Assembly (NCBI GenBank): GCA_014529385.2
Contig: CM043945.1
Location: forward strand, 140,530,241-140,594,240
DNA length: 64,000 nucleotides
DNA from: Adiantum capillus-veneris
Taxonomy: Eukaryota > Streptophyta > Polypodiopsida > Polypodiales > Pteridaceae
Direction: 5' to 3'
Position 1 is the first letter of the stretch. Each line of letters opens with the position of its first letter. Both the position numbers and the translations under genes were made by a program. The notes beneath the pieces were generated by a model, which saw only the letters and a list, made by a program, of their open reading frames with translations, searched no databases and was not told where the DNA came from. Shown piece after piece: positions 10,872 through 21,241 of this stretch.

Positions 10872-11448
10872 CAACCTCGGAGAAGCTATGACAGCTACTA
10901 CTAACTGAATTGAAGCAGGGAGGTTTGATAGAGTATGCCACTTACGAGTCCAAGTTTGTGGACTTATGGGAGAGATGGGTTTCCTCACTGGAAGAAGGCG
11001 AAGGAGCACCTAATTTCCTGAAGAAGGACCGTTTCATTGCTGTCCTGTGGTCGCTGCTTAGAGAGAAGGTGAAGGGAAGGTTTCCTGCAACATATGAGTT
11101 GGCAGTAGAAGTAGCTCGCCTTAAAGACAAGAAGCTGTGCATGCAAGAAAGAGTAGACGAGTCAGAGGAAACAAGCTCCGTCTGACCAACCCCAGTGACT
11201 GCAACAACGAGTCATACAGCCCAGCCACAAGAGGCATCAGAGGAGCAACAATACTTGCTGAGTCCCATCACTACCCAACTAGAGAGTTTATCCGTGTATC
11301 TGGTGCAGGAAGGGCATGCACCTGTCAGAAATCCAGAACAAGGAAGGGGACAGCAAAGGAAAAACCAAGAGTACCACTGCTACAATTGCGGGGAAGACGG
11401 CCATGGTATGTACTACTGCCCACATCCAAGGAGGTAGAATTTCAATAG
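10872..11448 (+). pseudogene. gag 3' part with CCHC knuckle (Tat-type element)
   Basis: This continues the gag interrupted at 1810. The frame at 10910-11185 reads LKQGGLIEYATYESKFVDLWERW, the typical second half of a gag core, and 11195-11437 holds a CCHC knuckle CYNCGEDGHGMYYC near 11375-11415. The two are in different frames and the join to the 5' part is also shifted. A charged, Lys/Glu-rich linker follows at 11615-11812 with no recognisable domain. Its role would be RNA packaging. Confidence 0.8.
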
Positions 11449-11824
11449 AGGGGAGAGACAGATTTAGATCTCTCCGCCAAGGGCAAGACCACCACCACCC
11501 AGGCAGCTAGGGCCGATCCCACCGGTCCAGATCCTTTGACCATCCATATAACAACAACCACCACCACAATATCTTATTCCACCTCTACCCCCACCACCTG
11601 CTGTAAACCAAGCGGTGAGTGTTATTAGCTTGGAGGCTGAAGGGAAGGCAAAGGTAGAAGAATCAGTTCGAGAGAAGCACAAAGGGAAAGAAAATGTAGA
11701 AGAGCTGGATGCTATGGGAGTGAAGCGTGACAGGCACGAGAAAGCCTCTCAAAGAGAAGAGAAAATGAAAGGGAAGGACGAGTCTAGCAAGCAAGCAGCT
11801 AAACCGCGATGAAAGATAGACATC

Positions 11825-12478
11825 GTGGATTTCTCACTAGGTGAGTATGCTAAACCGTATGACTTAGTTCAGGATGTGTTGATGCAGGGCTCAAAGATAA
11901 CTTGGCCCCAATTACTCCACCTTGCACCAAGAATGAGGAGGCAATGGACAAAAATGGTGAGTACCAGGAAATCAAGACCCAGGATAGATGGGGCTATCTT
12001 TGGAAGGGATCTCGACGACATCCTACCAACTATGGATGCCCCCATCAAGGGGAAACAAATCTCAAACGTCTACATAGATGGTGGCGCGCAAATATGTGTC
12101 ATGAGTGAAAAAATGATGCACCATCTACGTCTAGAGGTGAGTAGGCTGGCACCCTGCCGAGCCAAAATGGCAAACAATGTAAGAGTGAAATGCGAGGACA
12201 TGGTGAATGCGTTCAAAGTAAAAGAATTCAATACAGAAGTCGAGGTAGACATCTTTGTCATGCCACACAAAGGGGAGGGCTACCCTATCATTGTTGGGAG
12301 ACCCTGGCTCATGGCAATGGAAGCTAAGCAAAACTGGAGCACCAGAATGATTCAGATGAAGGACGCTAAAGGGAAGTCCATATTCTACAATATGAGGACT
12401 AGGAAGCAACGCAACATGATCTTGGAGTCTTCAGAAGATGAGTCCACCAGTGACTATTCGTCTACCAACCGCCAATGA
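11825..12478 (+). pseudogene. Retropepsin segment (Tat-type element)
   Basis: An open stretch of 217 residues has VYIDGGAQICVMS around residues 80-95 and the partner motif IIVGRPWLMAMEA near residue 155, so it is a complete-looking aspartic protease fold. The active-site triplet is D-G-G where D-T/S-G is usual. The minus-strand relative at 52450-53322 has the same DGGAQ, so the variant belongs to the family and is not private damage. The surrounding gag and RT frames are broken, so this is a remnant even though the segment itself is open. Confidence 0.8.
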
Positions 12479-12616
12479 CGGGAGTGACAGTAGCATTGAA
12501 GTGATGGGGGTCATTCTTAAAGACCCAAAAAGATTGACACAATCTGAAACACCCCCGACAAACCAAGAGGACCATCAGGTACGCAATCCTTAGAGGATGC
12601 AGGTAAATTACAAAGC

Positions 12617-14090
12617 ATGCTCTCAAATGAGTTAACCGATGAAGAAAGGAAGAAATATGTCTCCATGCTGGGTAATTTCACTACACTGTTCATTGATGGC
12701 TATGACAAGATCACAGGAATCACAGTAGTACAACACCACATAAAACTCAAGGAAGGTAGTAAACCTGTGGTGCAAAGGCTCAGAAGACTTGGAGTAATCC
12801 AACAAGAGGCACTACTTAAAGAAGTGAGAAGTTTGCTACAGGTAGGTTTCATCTACCCTGTCGAAGACTCATGATGGATCTCCTCAGTACTAGTCACACC
12901 AAAGAAGAATGGTAAGTGGAGAGTCTGTGTGGACTATAAACCTCTCAATGCAGCCACGAAGAGGGATCACTTTCCCCTCCCATTCCAGGATGAAATTCTC
13001 AATGAAGTGGCGGGTCACGAGCGATACACAGTGTGTGATGGCTACTCAGGATACTTTCAGATTAGCATTGCGGAAGAAGATCAGAACAAGACAACCTTCA
13101 TCACACCTTGGGGGTGCTTTGCTTACAGAGTGATGCCTTTTGGCCTCACTAACGCTCCGACCACATTTCAACGCTATGTGACCTTGTTTTCCAACCCTAC
13201 TTTGGAACGTCAATATGGGTTTTTGTAGATGATTTTTGCATCTATAGTTCATGAGCCCTCCATTTAAGCAAAGTCTACGATGGCTTAACCATGCTGCAAA
13301 CCTTGGGTGGCCAGCTCAACGTGGATAAGTGTCACATTGGTGAAAGCAAAGTCACTCTCCTAGGCCATGTAATTTCAACAAAAGGGATTGAGGCTGACCC
13401 TAGCAAGATTCAAGCTCTGGTGTCTTTGTCATCACCCACCACCACTAAGTAGTTGGTTTCTTTCCTTCAGAAGGTAACATACTTAAGCAGGTTCATTCAC
13501 TTGCTATCTCAAGTGGTCCTCCCTCTACAACAAATCACCCAAAGGGATGTCTTCTCATGGAGTGAAGAAAATGAGCAGCAATTTACTGAGGTGAAGCAAA
13601 TCCTAGCTAAGCTTCCCACCATTTCACCCCCTAAGTGGGACGAGCCATTTTATGTGAACCCCAGTGTAGGAAGTCATACACTCGAAGCCATGCTAACACA
13701 AAAGGACCCCCAAAATTCTTTCATGCATGCTATTTACTTCTCTAGTCGTGTCATAACCCCGTCAGAAAAGGGATTTACCGAAGTAGAACACATGGTTCTT
13801 GCACTAATGTTTGCTACCACAAAGTTCCCCTCCTATCTTCTGCCTAGACCCTTTGTAATCCTGACAATGGAGGAGGTTTTCCCATATGTAATGCGACACA
13901 TGGATGTCTCATCTAGGATCTCTAAATGGCTGGTTAGATTACAAGAGTTTGACTACACCATGCAAGTAGAAAACTCCACTAGGGCTAGTTTAGCGGGAAT
14001 ACTCACTCATCGCCACTATGAGAAGAAGATGAAGGTCAACACAGAAGCAAAAGAAGAAACACCAATGGTAGAAATTCCTAAGCTAGAAAG
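12617..14090 (+). pseudogene. Reverse transcriptase and first RNase H (Tat-type element)
   Basis: RT motifs run in order: IKLKEGSKPV, a TGA at 12872-12874, VTPKKNGKWRVCVDYKPLN, YTVCDGYSGYFQI, MPFGLTNAPTTFQ, then a frameshift and the catalytic VFVDDFCIY near 13220. Stops follow at 13249 and 13450. The frame from 13453 gives the connection and RNase H (FSWSEENEQQF, FYVNPSVGSHTLEAMLTQ, IYFSSRVITPSEKGFTEVE). Two expected RNase H acidic positions look altered (VNPS in place of a D-containing motif). The enzyme cannot be made from this copy. Confidence 0.85.
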
Positions 14091-14558
14091 AGCTCACTCT
14101 CTATTCTTTGACGGAGCATACAAAAGAACAGTGGACCAGTCTGTAGTTGGCATAGTCATTTTCAATGAGCAACAAGAAAGAGTATTCTCCATCACGGGCA
14201 GTTATTACACTCCCACTCCAACAATGAAGTAGAGTATGCAGCTCTAATTCTTGGGTTGGAACAATGTATTTCACAAGGAACTCAACGCCTAAATGTGTTT
14301 GGCGATGCTTTGCTTTTGATAAGGCAAATAAACGGCACTTGGGTTTGTAAAAATCAGGTTTTACTTGGTCAACTACGCCAAGTTAAGGATCTTCTAAGGA
14401 AGTTTGAAGCAGTGAAACTATTTCATGTCCCCAGAGCAGAGAATCAGGAGGTAGATGCTCTAGCCAAAGAAAGAATACAGGACATTCCCGTAGGAGCAAT
14501 CAAATTGAAACTACCCCTCTTTCAAGGTAGTGATGCTATGCCTGATATAACTTTCTAA
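14091..14558 (+). pseudogene. Second RNase H domain (Tat-type element)
   Basis: After the first RNase H comes LFFDGAYKRTVDQSVVGIVIF, then a one-base frame break near 14225 and EYAALILGLEQC, FGDALLLIRQI and FHVPRAENQEVDALA. This is the pattern of the extra RNase H (D...E...D...D) acquired by the plant Tat lineage of Ty3/gypsy elements. It sits between RNase H and integrase as in other Tat elements, and it places the element in that lineage. Confidence 0.85.
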
Positions 14559-14569
14559 ATACAGGAGAA

Positions 14570-16124
14570 TGTCCGGAAGGATACACCAAAGGGCAGAAAC
14601 AGTGGCTGGTAAGGAAGGCTACTAGATACTGCCTTGTAAACAACCACTTGTATTGTAAGGGCAAGGATCAGATTTGCAGGCGAGTGCCAACCTCTAGTGA
14701 GATCACAGAGGTAATTTCAAGTTGCCATGATGGCATCTGCGACGGTCATTTTGCTTTAGATATCACCAATAGAAAGATTCTACAAGCAGGATACTCTTCC
14801 CCTAGCTTGAACCTCGGGGGGTTCACCATTCAATATCCCCCTATATAACGTGCGTTCGTGGGGTATTAAGAAAACCCCTCTTTTAACATGTCTCAATGAA
14901 TAAAATGACCCCTTATTTTAGGAGATTTTTCCAAATTTGAATATAAAAACCCCTTATTTTAATGTATCTCTGTTAAATTGCCTAAAATCTTGGCATATTA
15001 AAACCCCTCCTTTTGAACTTATGTTATACATTAACATGACTACATGGTGCACCCCCCGAGGCTTGAACAGGGATGTACACCATTGGTGTAAAACATGCAA
15101 GGCTTGTCAAGTGGCCAGTGATTGCAGATTAACCTATGAGCCACAAACTCCTCTCATCTCATATGGTCCATTTGAGAAATGGGGAATAGATGCAATCGAT
15201 CCTTTACCAAGGGCCCAGTCAGGTAAACTGTACATTATAGTGGGTGTAGACTACATGACTCGATGGGTAGAAGCAACAACCACCACCCGCATTACAGCCC
15301 AAGAGGTAGCAAAGTTAATTTTTGAGCACATCTGTTGCCGTTTTGGCACTTCTCTAGAGATATTATCAGATAGGGGACCAGGTTTCAGAGACGATCTGGT
15401 GGGAGAACTGATAAAAACGTTAGGCATCACACACCGACATTCCATACCATACTATCCACAATGTAATGGCTTAGTAGAAAAAGTAAACGGAATGATTTGC
15501 AAAATCATCACAAAACAGGTGAACAATCACACAGGAGACTAGGATAAACATCTCATGGCATCTCTATGGGCCTACTGAACCACGTTCCGAACATCATTAG
15601 GTTTCACCCCTTTCCATCTAGTTTATGGGAAGAAGGTAATTCTATCCATTGAGATACAGATAGCCAGCTTACGAGTCTTGGCTAGCCAAATACAACGCCC
15701 AATTGTAAATCTCCAAATCCACATCCTCGATCTGGAGAGGCTCCAACTAGATAGGGAAGAAGAAATCAATCAGTATGCAGCGTAGGCAGAATGACATCAG
15801 CTCACCTTCAATCAAGGGCTTAAAGAAAAGGGCCTGGAGAAGGGTATGTTAGTGTTGAGATATACGACAATAGATTTGACACCAGGAAGGACAAGAAATT
15901 TCAACCCATATGGGAAGGACCATTCATTGTTAAAAGGCGCTATGACAACGGCAGCTATCAGCTGATGGAAGCAGATGGGAGAATTCACAAGACTAGAGTC
16001 AATGGATGGAGGCTAAAAAGGTATTTTATTAGGTTTTATCCAGAGTTCATGCTAGACATTCCAGAAGAGGGAGAACCCTCTGACTCCACAACTAAAGATG
16101 CAGAGGAAGGGCTAGAAGCATGAA
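14570..16124 (+). pseudogene. Integrase (Tat-type element), interrupted by a miniature element
   Basis: The zinc-binding domain starts with GHFALDITNRKILQAGYSSP, is cut at 14813, and resumes after 15068 with RDVHHWCKTCKACQ; removing the insert and one target copy restores the frame exactly. The core has GIDAIDPL, LSDRGPGF and YPQCNGLVEKVNG, giving the D, D and E of the catalytic triad. A TAG follows at about 15540. The rest (FTPFHLVYGKKVI, then GMLVLRY and GSYQLMEADGR in shifting frames) is the C-terminal part, ending in a TGA near 16122. Confidence 0.85.
14813..15060. mobile_element. 248-bp miniature inverted-repeat element with 8-bp target duplication (hAT-like)
   Basis: The terminal inverted repeats CTCGGGGGGTTCACCAT and CTCGGGGGGTGCACCAT differ at one of 17 positions. 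GCTTGAAC flanks both sides (14805-14812 and 15061-15068). An 8-bp duplication is the signature of hAT-family insertion, although the CTCGGGG end is not the common CAGGG-type terminus. The interior is AT-rich with repeated CCCCTTATTTTA-like phrases and no ORF. A second, truncated copy lies at 30206-30425. Confidence 0.9.
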
Positions 16125-16480
16125 TGCCTCTAGTGGGATGGGAGGGCTAATGATGGTTGGTTTTCGAAACCGTGACCGTGAGAACTACACCCTAAGGAAG
16201 GGAAGGCTTATCACCAAAAGAGAAAGAAAAGAAAACAAAAAAATCTCTTTACCACTCACCATACCCCCCCTCTAAGGTTAACCACTAGCGCGGCGCCACT
16301 AGTTTTGCCACACATCTCTCCATTATCGCCAGAAGATGAACCCCTCTCTCTCCTACTGCTCGGCTCTGCCAATATTCTTTTTCTCTCCTACTCTGCCGCT
16401 GCATCACCCGGCCCGGTGGGCGCATAAGACACCTATGCCTCTGTCACACCCTCCGATGGGCCGCCACAACTAATTTATAT

Positions 16481-16512
<32 letters not shown>

Positions 16513-16657
16513 CCAAATATTCTTTCTCTCTCTTCCTTTGCTCGTCCACACCCTCCAACGGGCCGCCTATCCCAAATTTTTCCCCTTGTCCACATTCCAC
16601 TGGCATTACTCTCACCCCCCCCCCCCGTTTTCTTCCTGGCGGACCACGGGTCTAACA
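16125..16657. repeat. Non-coding stretch with (CT)n and a C run
   Basis: Sequence after the integrase end. It holds a CT microsatellite at about 16483-16512 and a run of about 14 C near 16613-16626. It may include the remnant 3' LTR of the Tat-type element, but no boundary is visible. Confidence 0.5.
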
Positions 16658-18231
16658 ATGGTAGATAAGAGAATTTCAAAGTCGATTGATGCAACAGACT
16701 CAGCACCAAGTTCTTGGTATCTAGATTTTCACTTACCAAATGGTGGAAGTGATGAGAGGGTCCATTTATTCTTTCAAGATAAAGAGAAATCACCCTTCAA
16801 AGAATGTGGGGTTGTTAAGGATCTAAAGAAATATTGTTCAGATCTTGATATGTCTCCATGTGTTGGAGTAAAGCTACTGAATGGTGATTCCTACTTGTTG
16901 GAGCCTGCAGTCTTTGCTCAAGGCTTGGTGAAGTTTACAGGTGATGGACTATCAATGTCAAAAGCAGGGTGGGTAGATCTTACAGAGGAGATTCCAAGTG
17001 AGGACTTCATAGACATATATAACGAGGGCTTTAAGAAATTCACTTAGTATTTGGGTAAAGTGAGCAACACGAAGAAGAACAAGAAGAGGAAGAACGACAA
17101 TACAGGTGAAGTAAGTCAATCTAAGACTCTCAAGGAGAGTGAGAATCCCTCACTTGGAGAAAACAGTACAGATATGGACCAAGAAGATCTTTAAATTATA
17201 TCCCTAGAGACTCAACAAGCAGGACATGCCAATGTACTTGTAAACCCCACAATTGAAACCCCCTCTATGGCAGTGGTCATGGACTCAACCTCCTTGGTTG
17301 TGCTAAACTCTATTGTCCAACCAAAAGAAAAAGAACTTGATAAAGAAGTTGCAAAAACTTCTAAGAGTGGGTTGGATGGATATGTTGGAATTGCACACTA
17401 TTTTAAATTTGGAGTGCAATTTACCCAATTGATTACAGTTGACCAATGCAACCTTGCATCAGAAGCCTACAAATGCAGACCAGTCTCCACTCCAACAGAC
17501 CTGATGCCGTATAGTTCAATTACAAAAATGCCTCTCCAAACAGCTGAACTACAAGGAGACAAGCTAGCTACATACCACATTGGATTCTCGCTGGCCAACA
17601 TTTCATCATAGCAGTTAGAGCTATTCTACGCAACAAGAGCGCTAAGTATGCTTCTAGGCAAGAGTTCTACAAGTTTAGAACTGCAAGGTTTGAATATCCA
17701 AATGGAGAACATGGAGAGAATAACAACATTGAAGCACCAACCTTATGTGGAGGTCTTAAAGCATGATTGTAGTCAGTGGATTACCTACTTTGAACCAACA
17801 AAATCCAAGTCAGGAGTTCCTGTTGATCATGTGATGCGAGCACCATGGGATGTAAGTTTCACTGACCTATGCTCATTTTCTTTACAGATACGTCTTGAAA
17901 TAAAGTTATTTTCTTTTTTTTTTTGAATTTGAAGGCCTTTGTAAATGTGGCAAACATCATGTTCAACCATCAATCATTTGCCAAAAGAGAAGGACACATG
18001 GTCATGCTTGATGATGAAATCTATGACCAATGGGTGAATATCTTAGAGAAGTATCAGGCACCAACTGCTCATGGCAAACAATCATGCATAACAATCTCTA
18101 AATTCCTAGAAGGTTTAGAAGATAGTGATGTCAAGCTACTACAAAAGAAGTTGATAGAAGAGAAGATATTCTTACTGAGGCAACCACATCAAGCAGACAT
18201 GCTTTACCTCTCTGCACGTGCAATGAATTAA
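16658..18231 (+). pseudogene. Unrecognised gene-like reading frame with one intron
   Basis: I do not recognise this protein. From ATG 16658 one frame runs to 17851 broken only by TAG 17045-17047, TAA near 17193 and TAG 17609-17611. GAT|GTAAGT then marks a donor at 17852. The T-rich 83-base stretch to 17934 ends TTGAAG, and the next exon (17935-18231) continues in phase with FVNVANIMFNHQSF. An earlier AG at 17887 would meet a stop. Motifs seen include PSSWYLDFHLPNGGSD, CVGVKLLNGDSYLLEPAVF and a Lys/Asn-rich linker (KKNKKRKND). None belongs to retrotransposon proteins. It could be a decayed host gene, a captured gene fragment, or an accessory ORF of an unknown element. Faint coding-like phrases continue to about 18455. 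Confidence 0.5.
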
Positions 18232-19026
18232 AGTAGACCAAGGTTTTTGTGGCTCGAATGTTGATGGTGTTTAAAGAGCTATATCTATCAGCAACAGTTA
18301 CCTCATGGGAAGGATGTAAATCTCATTATAATATTATAGATGAGATCTACAAATCTCTCTTCACGAGCTGTACTCAATGGATCAGAGGAAGAAGAGATTG
18401 AAGAACCATTGTATGCAAGTGCTGATGCCATTCTAGAAAGTCTACAGGCAACAGGTTAAGCTAGCTACCCATGAAATTATATCATCGATGCTTAGATTAT
18501 TATATTTATCATTTTATCTTATTTTTCACATTTCAAATCCACCCATGTTGTTCAAAACATTGATATTTAGTTCGTTCTTTTTCTCAATTTATTTGAGAAA
18601 TGTCAACTTGTGAGTTTGAGTTTTTCCACAAAAAATTTATTGAGACAAATAGCACCCTACATATATATGGTCATAAGACATATATTATGTAATACTTTAA
18701 AGCTAAGTGAACATAAGATGTTTATTACAATCCATTTATAGTGAGTCAAATAAAGCTATGGGTTTGGTTAGAACACCCTATGACTTGAGGATTATAGAGT
18801 TCTTTGTAGACATTTCCCCTTATGGCCTTAGGGTCATAGGATACCCCAAAAGCATTTGGACCACCCTACAACCTTAAGGCCATAGGATGATGACATAGAA
18901 TCTCTACAAGGGTACATGAGAATTTGGAATACCCTACGACCTTAGGGCCATAGGGTGAAAATCACTTGTCTCTCTATGACGACACCTAATAGCATATAAC
19001 ATGACTAAAGAATTTTTTAGAGTCTC
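18232..19026. repeat. AT-rich stretch ending in the left half of a palindromic repeat array
   Basis: From about 18740 the sequence carries degenerate phrases such as CCTATGACTTGAGG, GGCCTTAGGGTCATAGG and CTTAGGGCCATAGGG, the same motif family as 29280-30205. It ends with GTCTC at 19022-19026, the target duplication of the element that starts at 19027. No gene is seen. Confidence 0.65.
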
Positions 19027-19277
19027 TGTGCGCTCCTTGCCGCACTGTCGAAGCAAGGGACTTGCCGATACACCGTGTGCGAGCCACAAACGGCTCCAAG
19101 CACACAACAAGCCTAAACTAGCAAGCTCAAGAAAACAAAGGGTGTGTCACTCACCGCTCTATGCTCGCCTTCGTGGTGGATTCCTCGCCGCGATGAAGAA
19201 GAAGCTGCAGTCGTGCCGCGCTCAACTGCTTCGCCGCCGTCGTGCCTTCGTAATTCTCGATCGCACACACACTCTCC

Positions 19278-19313
<36 letters not shown>

Positions 19314-19606
19314 AGGAGGTGAAGAAGAAGAAGATGGAGATGGAGCAAGAGCACTCTTCAATTGCACAAATGAGAGAATGAGTAAAAATTAGGTTTAGTT
19401 CGCTTTTATAGGAGCTCACCCCATTCACACTTGGGCGCCCATGCTTAACCAACTAATCCCTTGAATGTCCAAGTTAAAGTGCGCCTCTCATTGGCGATCA
19501 CTCTACCTTTCCCTATTGGTCCGACAAGCCCGGTACCTGACTCTACCAAATACATAATACGCGTCCATCGTAGGTGATGGGTGTCCGTGTGCCGTGAGGG
19601 TTAACA
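19027..19606 (-). repeat. 3' LTR of the Gag-protease element
   Basis: TGTGCGCTCC...GGGTTAACA, 580 bp, near-identical to 27417-27990. It includes a CT/CA microsatellite (about 19276-19312) and on the minus strand a TATA-type box CTATAAAAG at 19403-19411. Confidence 0.97.
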
Positions 19607-19619
19607 TGCCCCCCTTCCT
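19607..19619 (-). other. 3' polypurine tract of the Gag-protease element
   Basis: The minus strand reads AGGAAGGGGGGCA right up to the LTR, the expected plus-strand DNA primer. Eleven of its bases are repeated 1.6 kb upstream at 21223-21234. Confidence 0.85.
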
Positions 19620-21241
19620 GATGTAGATTCCATCCTCGGAAGCTATTGAGTTGAAGCTGGTTCGTCGAGGTGGAAGAGCATTTGAGATGAATGTCCTTAG
19701 CCTTCTTCAGTCACTGCAAAATCAAACAACATTGGCACAGTAATTGCATTCTCTTAAAAAGCATATGCAGTTTTAGGTAGACACATTGATTGGTAAAAGA
19801 ATTTCAAACAATTTGTTAGCAATGAACATTAAATTGCAATGTAATCAAATGCATAAACAGATGTAAAGGCAAAAAATTAAACAAGTCCGGGGTCACTAAT
19901 TTGACGGTCGAAAAGCACTAGAGATCGAATATTAATACCATGGGTAAGCTTCTTAACTTTCTGTGGTCAATTAAGTTGTTTAATCGCGAGAGCCAAGTAT
20001 TCATGTTCAAGGGCTGACTAGAGGCTATATCTAGAAAACTTTGTAGTTAAGCTACCATAAAAGGAATTTCTCATGAAATCATCGCCTGACTGATTACTTT
20101 TTCTTTGACCCCCCAAGGTCTTTTCACATTGATTCAATTATGATGTGTGTGCTTATTTTGTATGCCTTGGGTTTTTTGCTTTTCAAGGAAAAGCGCCCAC
20201 ACTGGGAACCTCTAGGGCTCGAGTACCATAGGCGATACATGTGAGTGAAGTACCAAATCAAGCCGAGATTTCTTTTCCAGCTTAAAATTTTACATTGTGG
20301 AACTTTGATTTTTTGCTTGTTCATTTTCAGCATTTAAATTTTGTAACTTTGGGGGGTCATATAACACTGTTACCCTCCCCAGGCTCATCACATTAGTAAA
20401 CTCCCTTTATAATACTTAAGCTAAATGTCGATAGGGTTAAGCCCACTAGAAAGCCCTAGTACATTTCATACAATGCTGCCTAAATCGGATTAAGAACCTA
20501 AGTAACCATTGCTTATTAGGAAGGCATTCCCCATGGTATTAAGAGAAGATTTCTAATACCTAGCTTGGTCAAACTAGCTTAGTCGGACTGCTTGATTTTT
20601 AAACCTAGACAAGTGATTATGACAAAACATTACATTGAATTAAATGTTTGATACTAAGCCAATGCGCTGAATATTATGCTACCAATCACAATCAAAGCAG
20701 ACAAACATGGATGCAAAAAAGATAACGGCAATGCTAATGGACAAGAAACACCTGTTTGTGTTGATGGTCGCGCTTGATTTGAAGTGTGAACGAGAGAAAG
20801 GTTCCATGAAGGTCCAAATCCTATCAATAGCAACACGCTCCTGTACACACTATGAAACACAAACAATACCTCTAGGAGGAACATCAGTGGGAAAAGAGAA
20901 CTTTGCTAATCTCTCAACTCTAAAACAGAAACATTCCTATCGTACTAATCTTACCTACCCTCCATCACTCAAGTGATGAGGATCAAAGGTGTTTTATGGC
21001 ATAGGTTTCTGTTTCACTGTACCAAATGTGACATGTGTAGGTCTGAGTCAATGTTTTGACTTTTATTGTGCATACTCGTTTGCTAATTGCTCTTGCTCTT
21101 TTTTTTTTTTTTTTTTTTTGTGAGTATAAAGCTTTATATGTACATTCCCTAAGATTGGAATTGAGAGGTCAGGGAAAAAGGTTGAGAGGGAAACAAATGA
21201 ATGATGACTGTCAGCAAACACTCCCCCCTTCCTTGGGTAGA
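19620..21241 (-). other. Long 3' untranslated region of the Gag-protease element
   Basis: About 1.6 kb between the ORF stop and the 3' polypurine tract, without polymerase or integrase motifs on either strand. It holds a T19-20 run (about 21101-21120) and AT-rich phrases. Parts near the ORF (20990-21240) match the sequence after the ORF in the relative at 35150-35432. It is probably the space where a pol gene was lost. Confidence 0.7.
21223..21234 (-). other. Second, internal polypurine tract
   Basis: The minus strand reads AAGGAAGGGGGG eight bases after the ORF stop. It shares 11 bases with the true 3' tract at 19609-19619 and is conserved at the same place after the relative's ORF (35150-35161). 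It could act as a central plus-strand primer, or be a relic of an older 3' end. Confidence 0.6.

Larger units (their letters stand above)
1566..16124 (+). mobile_element. Decayed Tat-type Ty3/gypsy retrotransposon (interrupted)
   Basis: Remnants of gag, a zinc knuckle, retropepsin, reverse transcriptase, RNase H, a second RNase H and integrase follow in Ty3/gypsy order on the plus strand. The second RNase H between the first one and integrase is a hallmark of the plant Tat lineage. The element is split within gag by a chromodomain element (1811-10866) and within the integrase zinc-binding domain by a 248-bp miniature element (14813-15060). Many stops and frameshifts show it is dead and older than both insertions. 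Neither LTR could be delimited; a purine-rich stretch near 16130-16150 may be the remnant polypurine tract. Confidence 0.85.
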
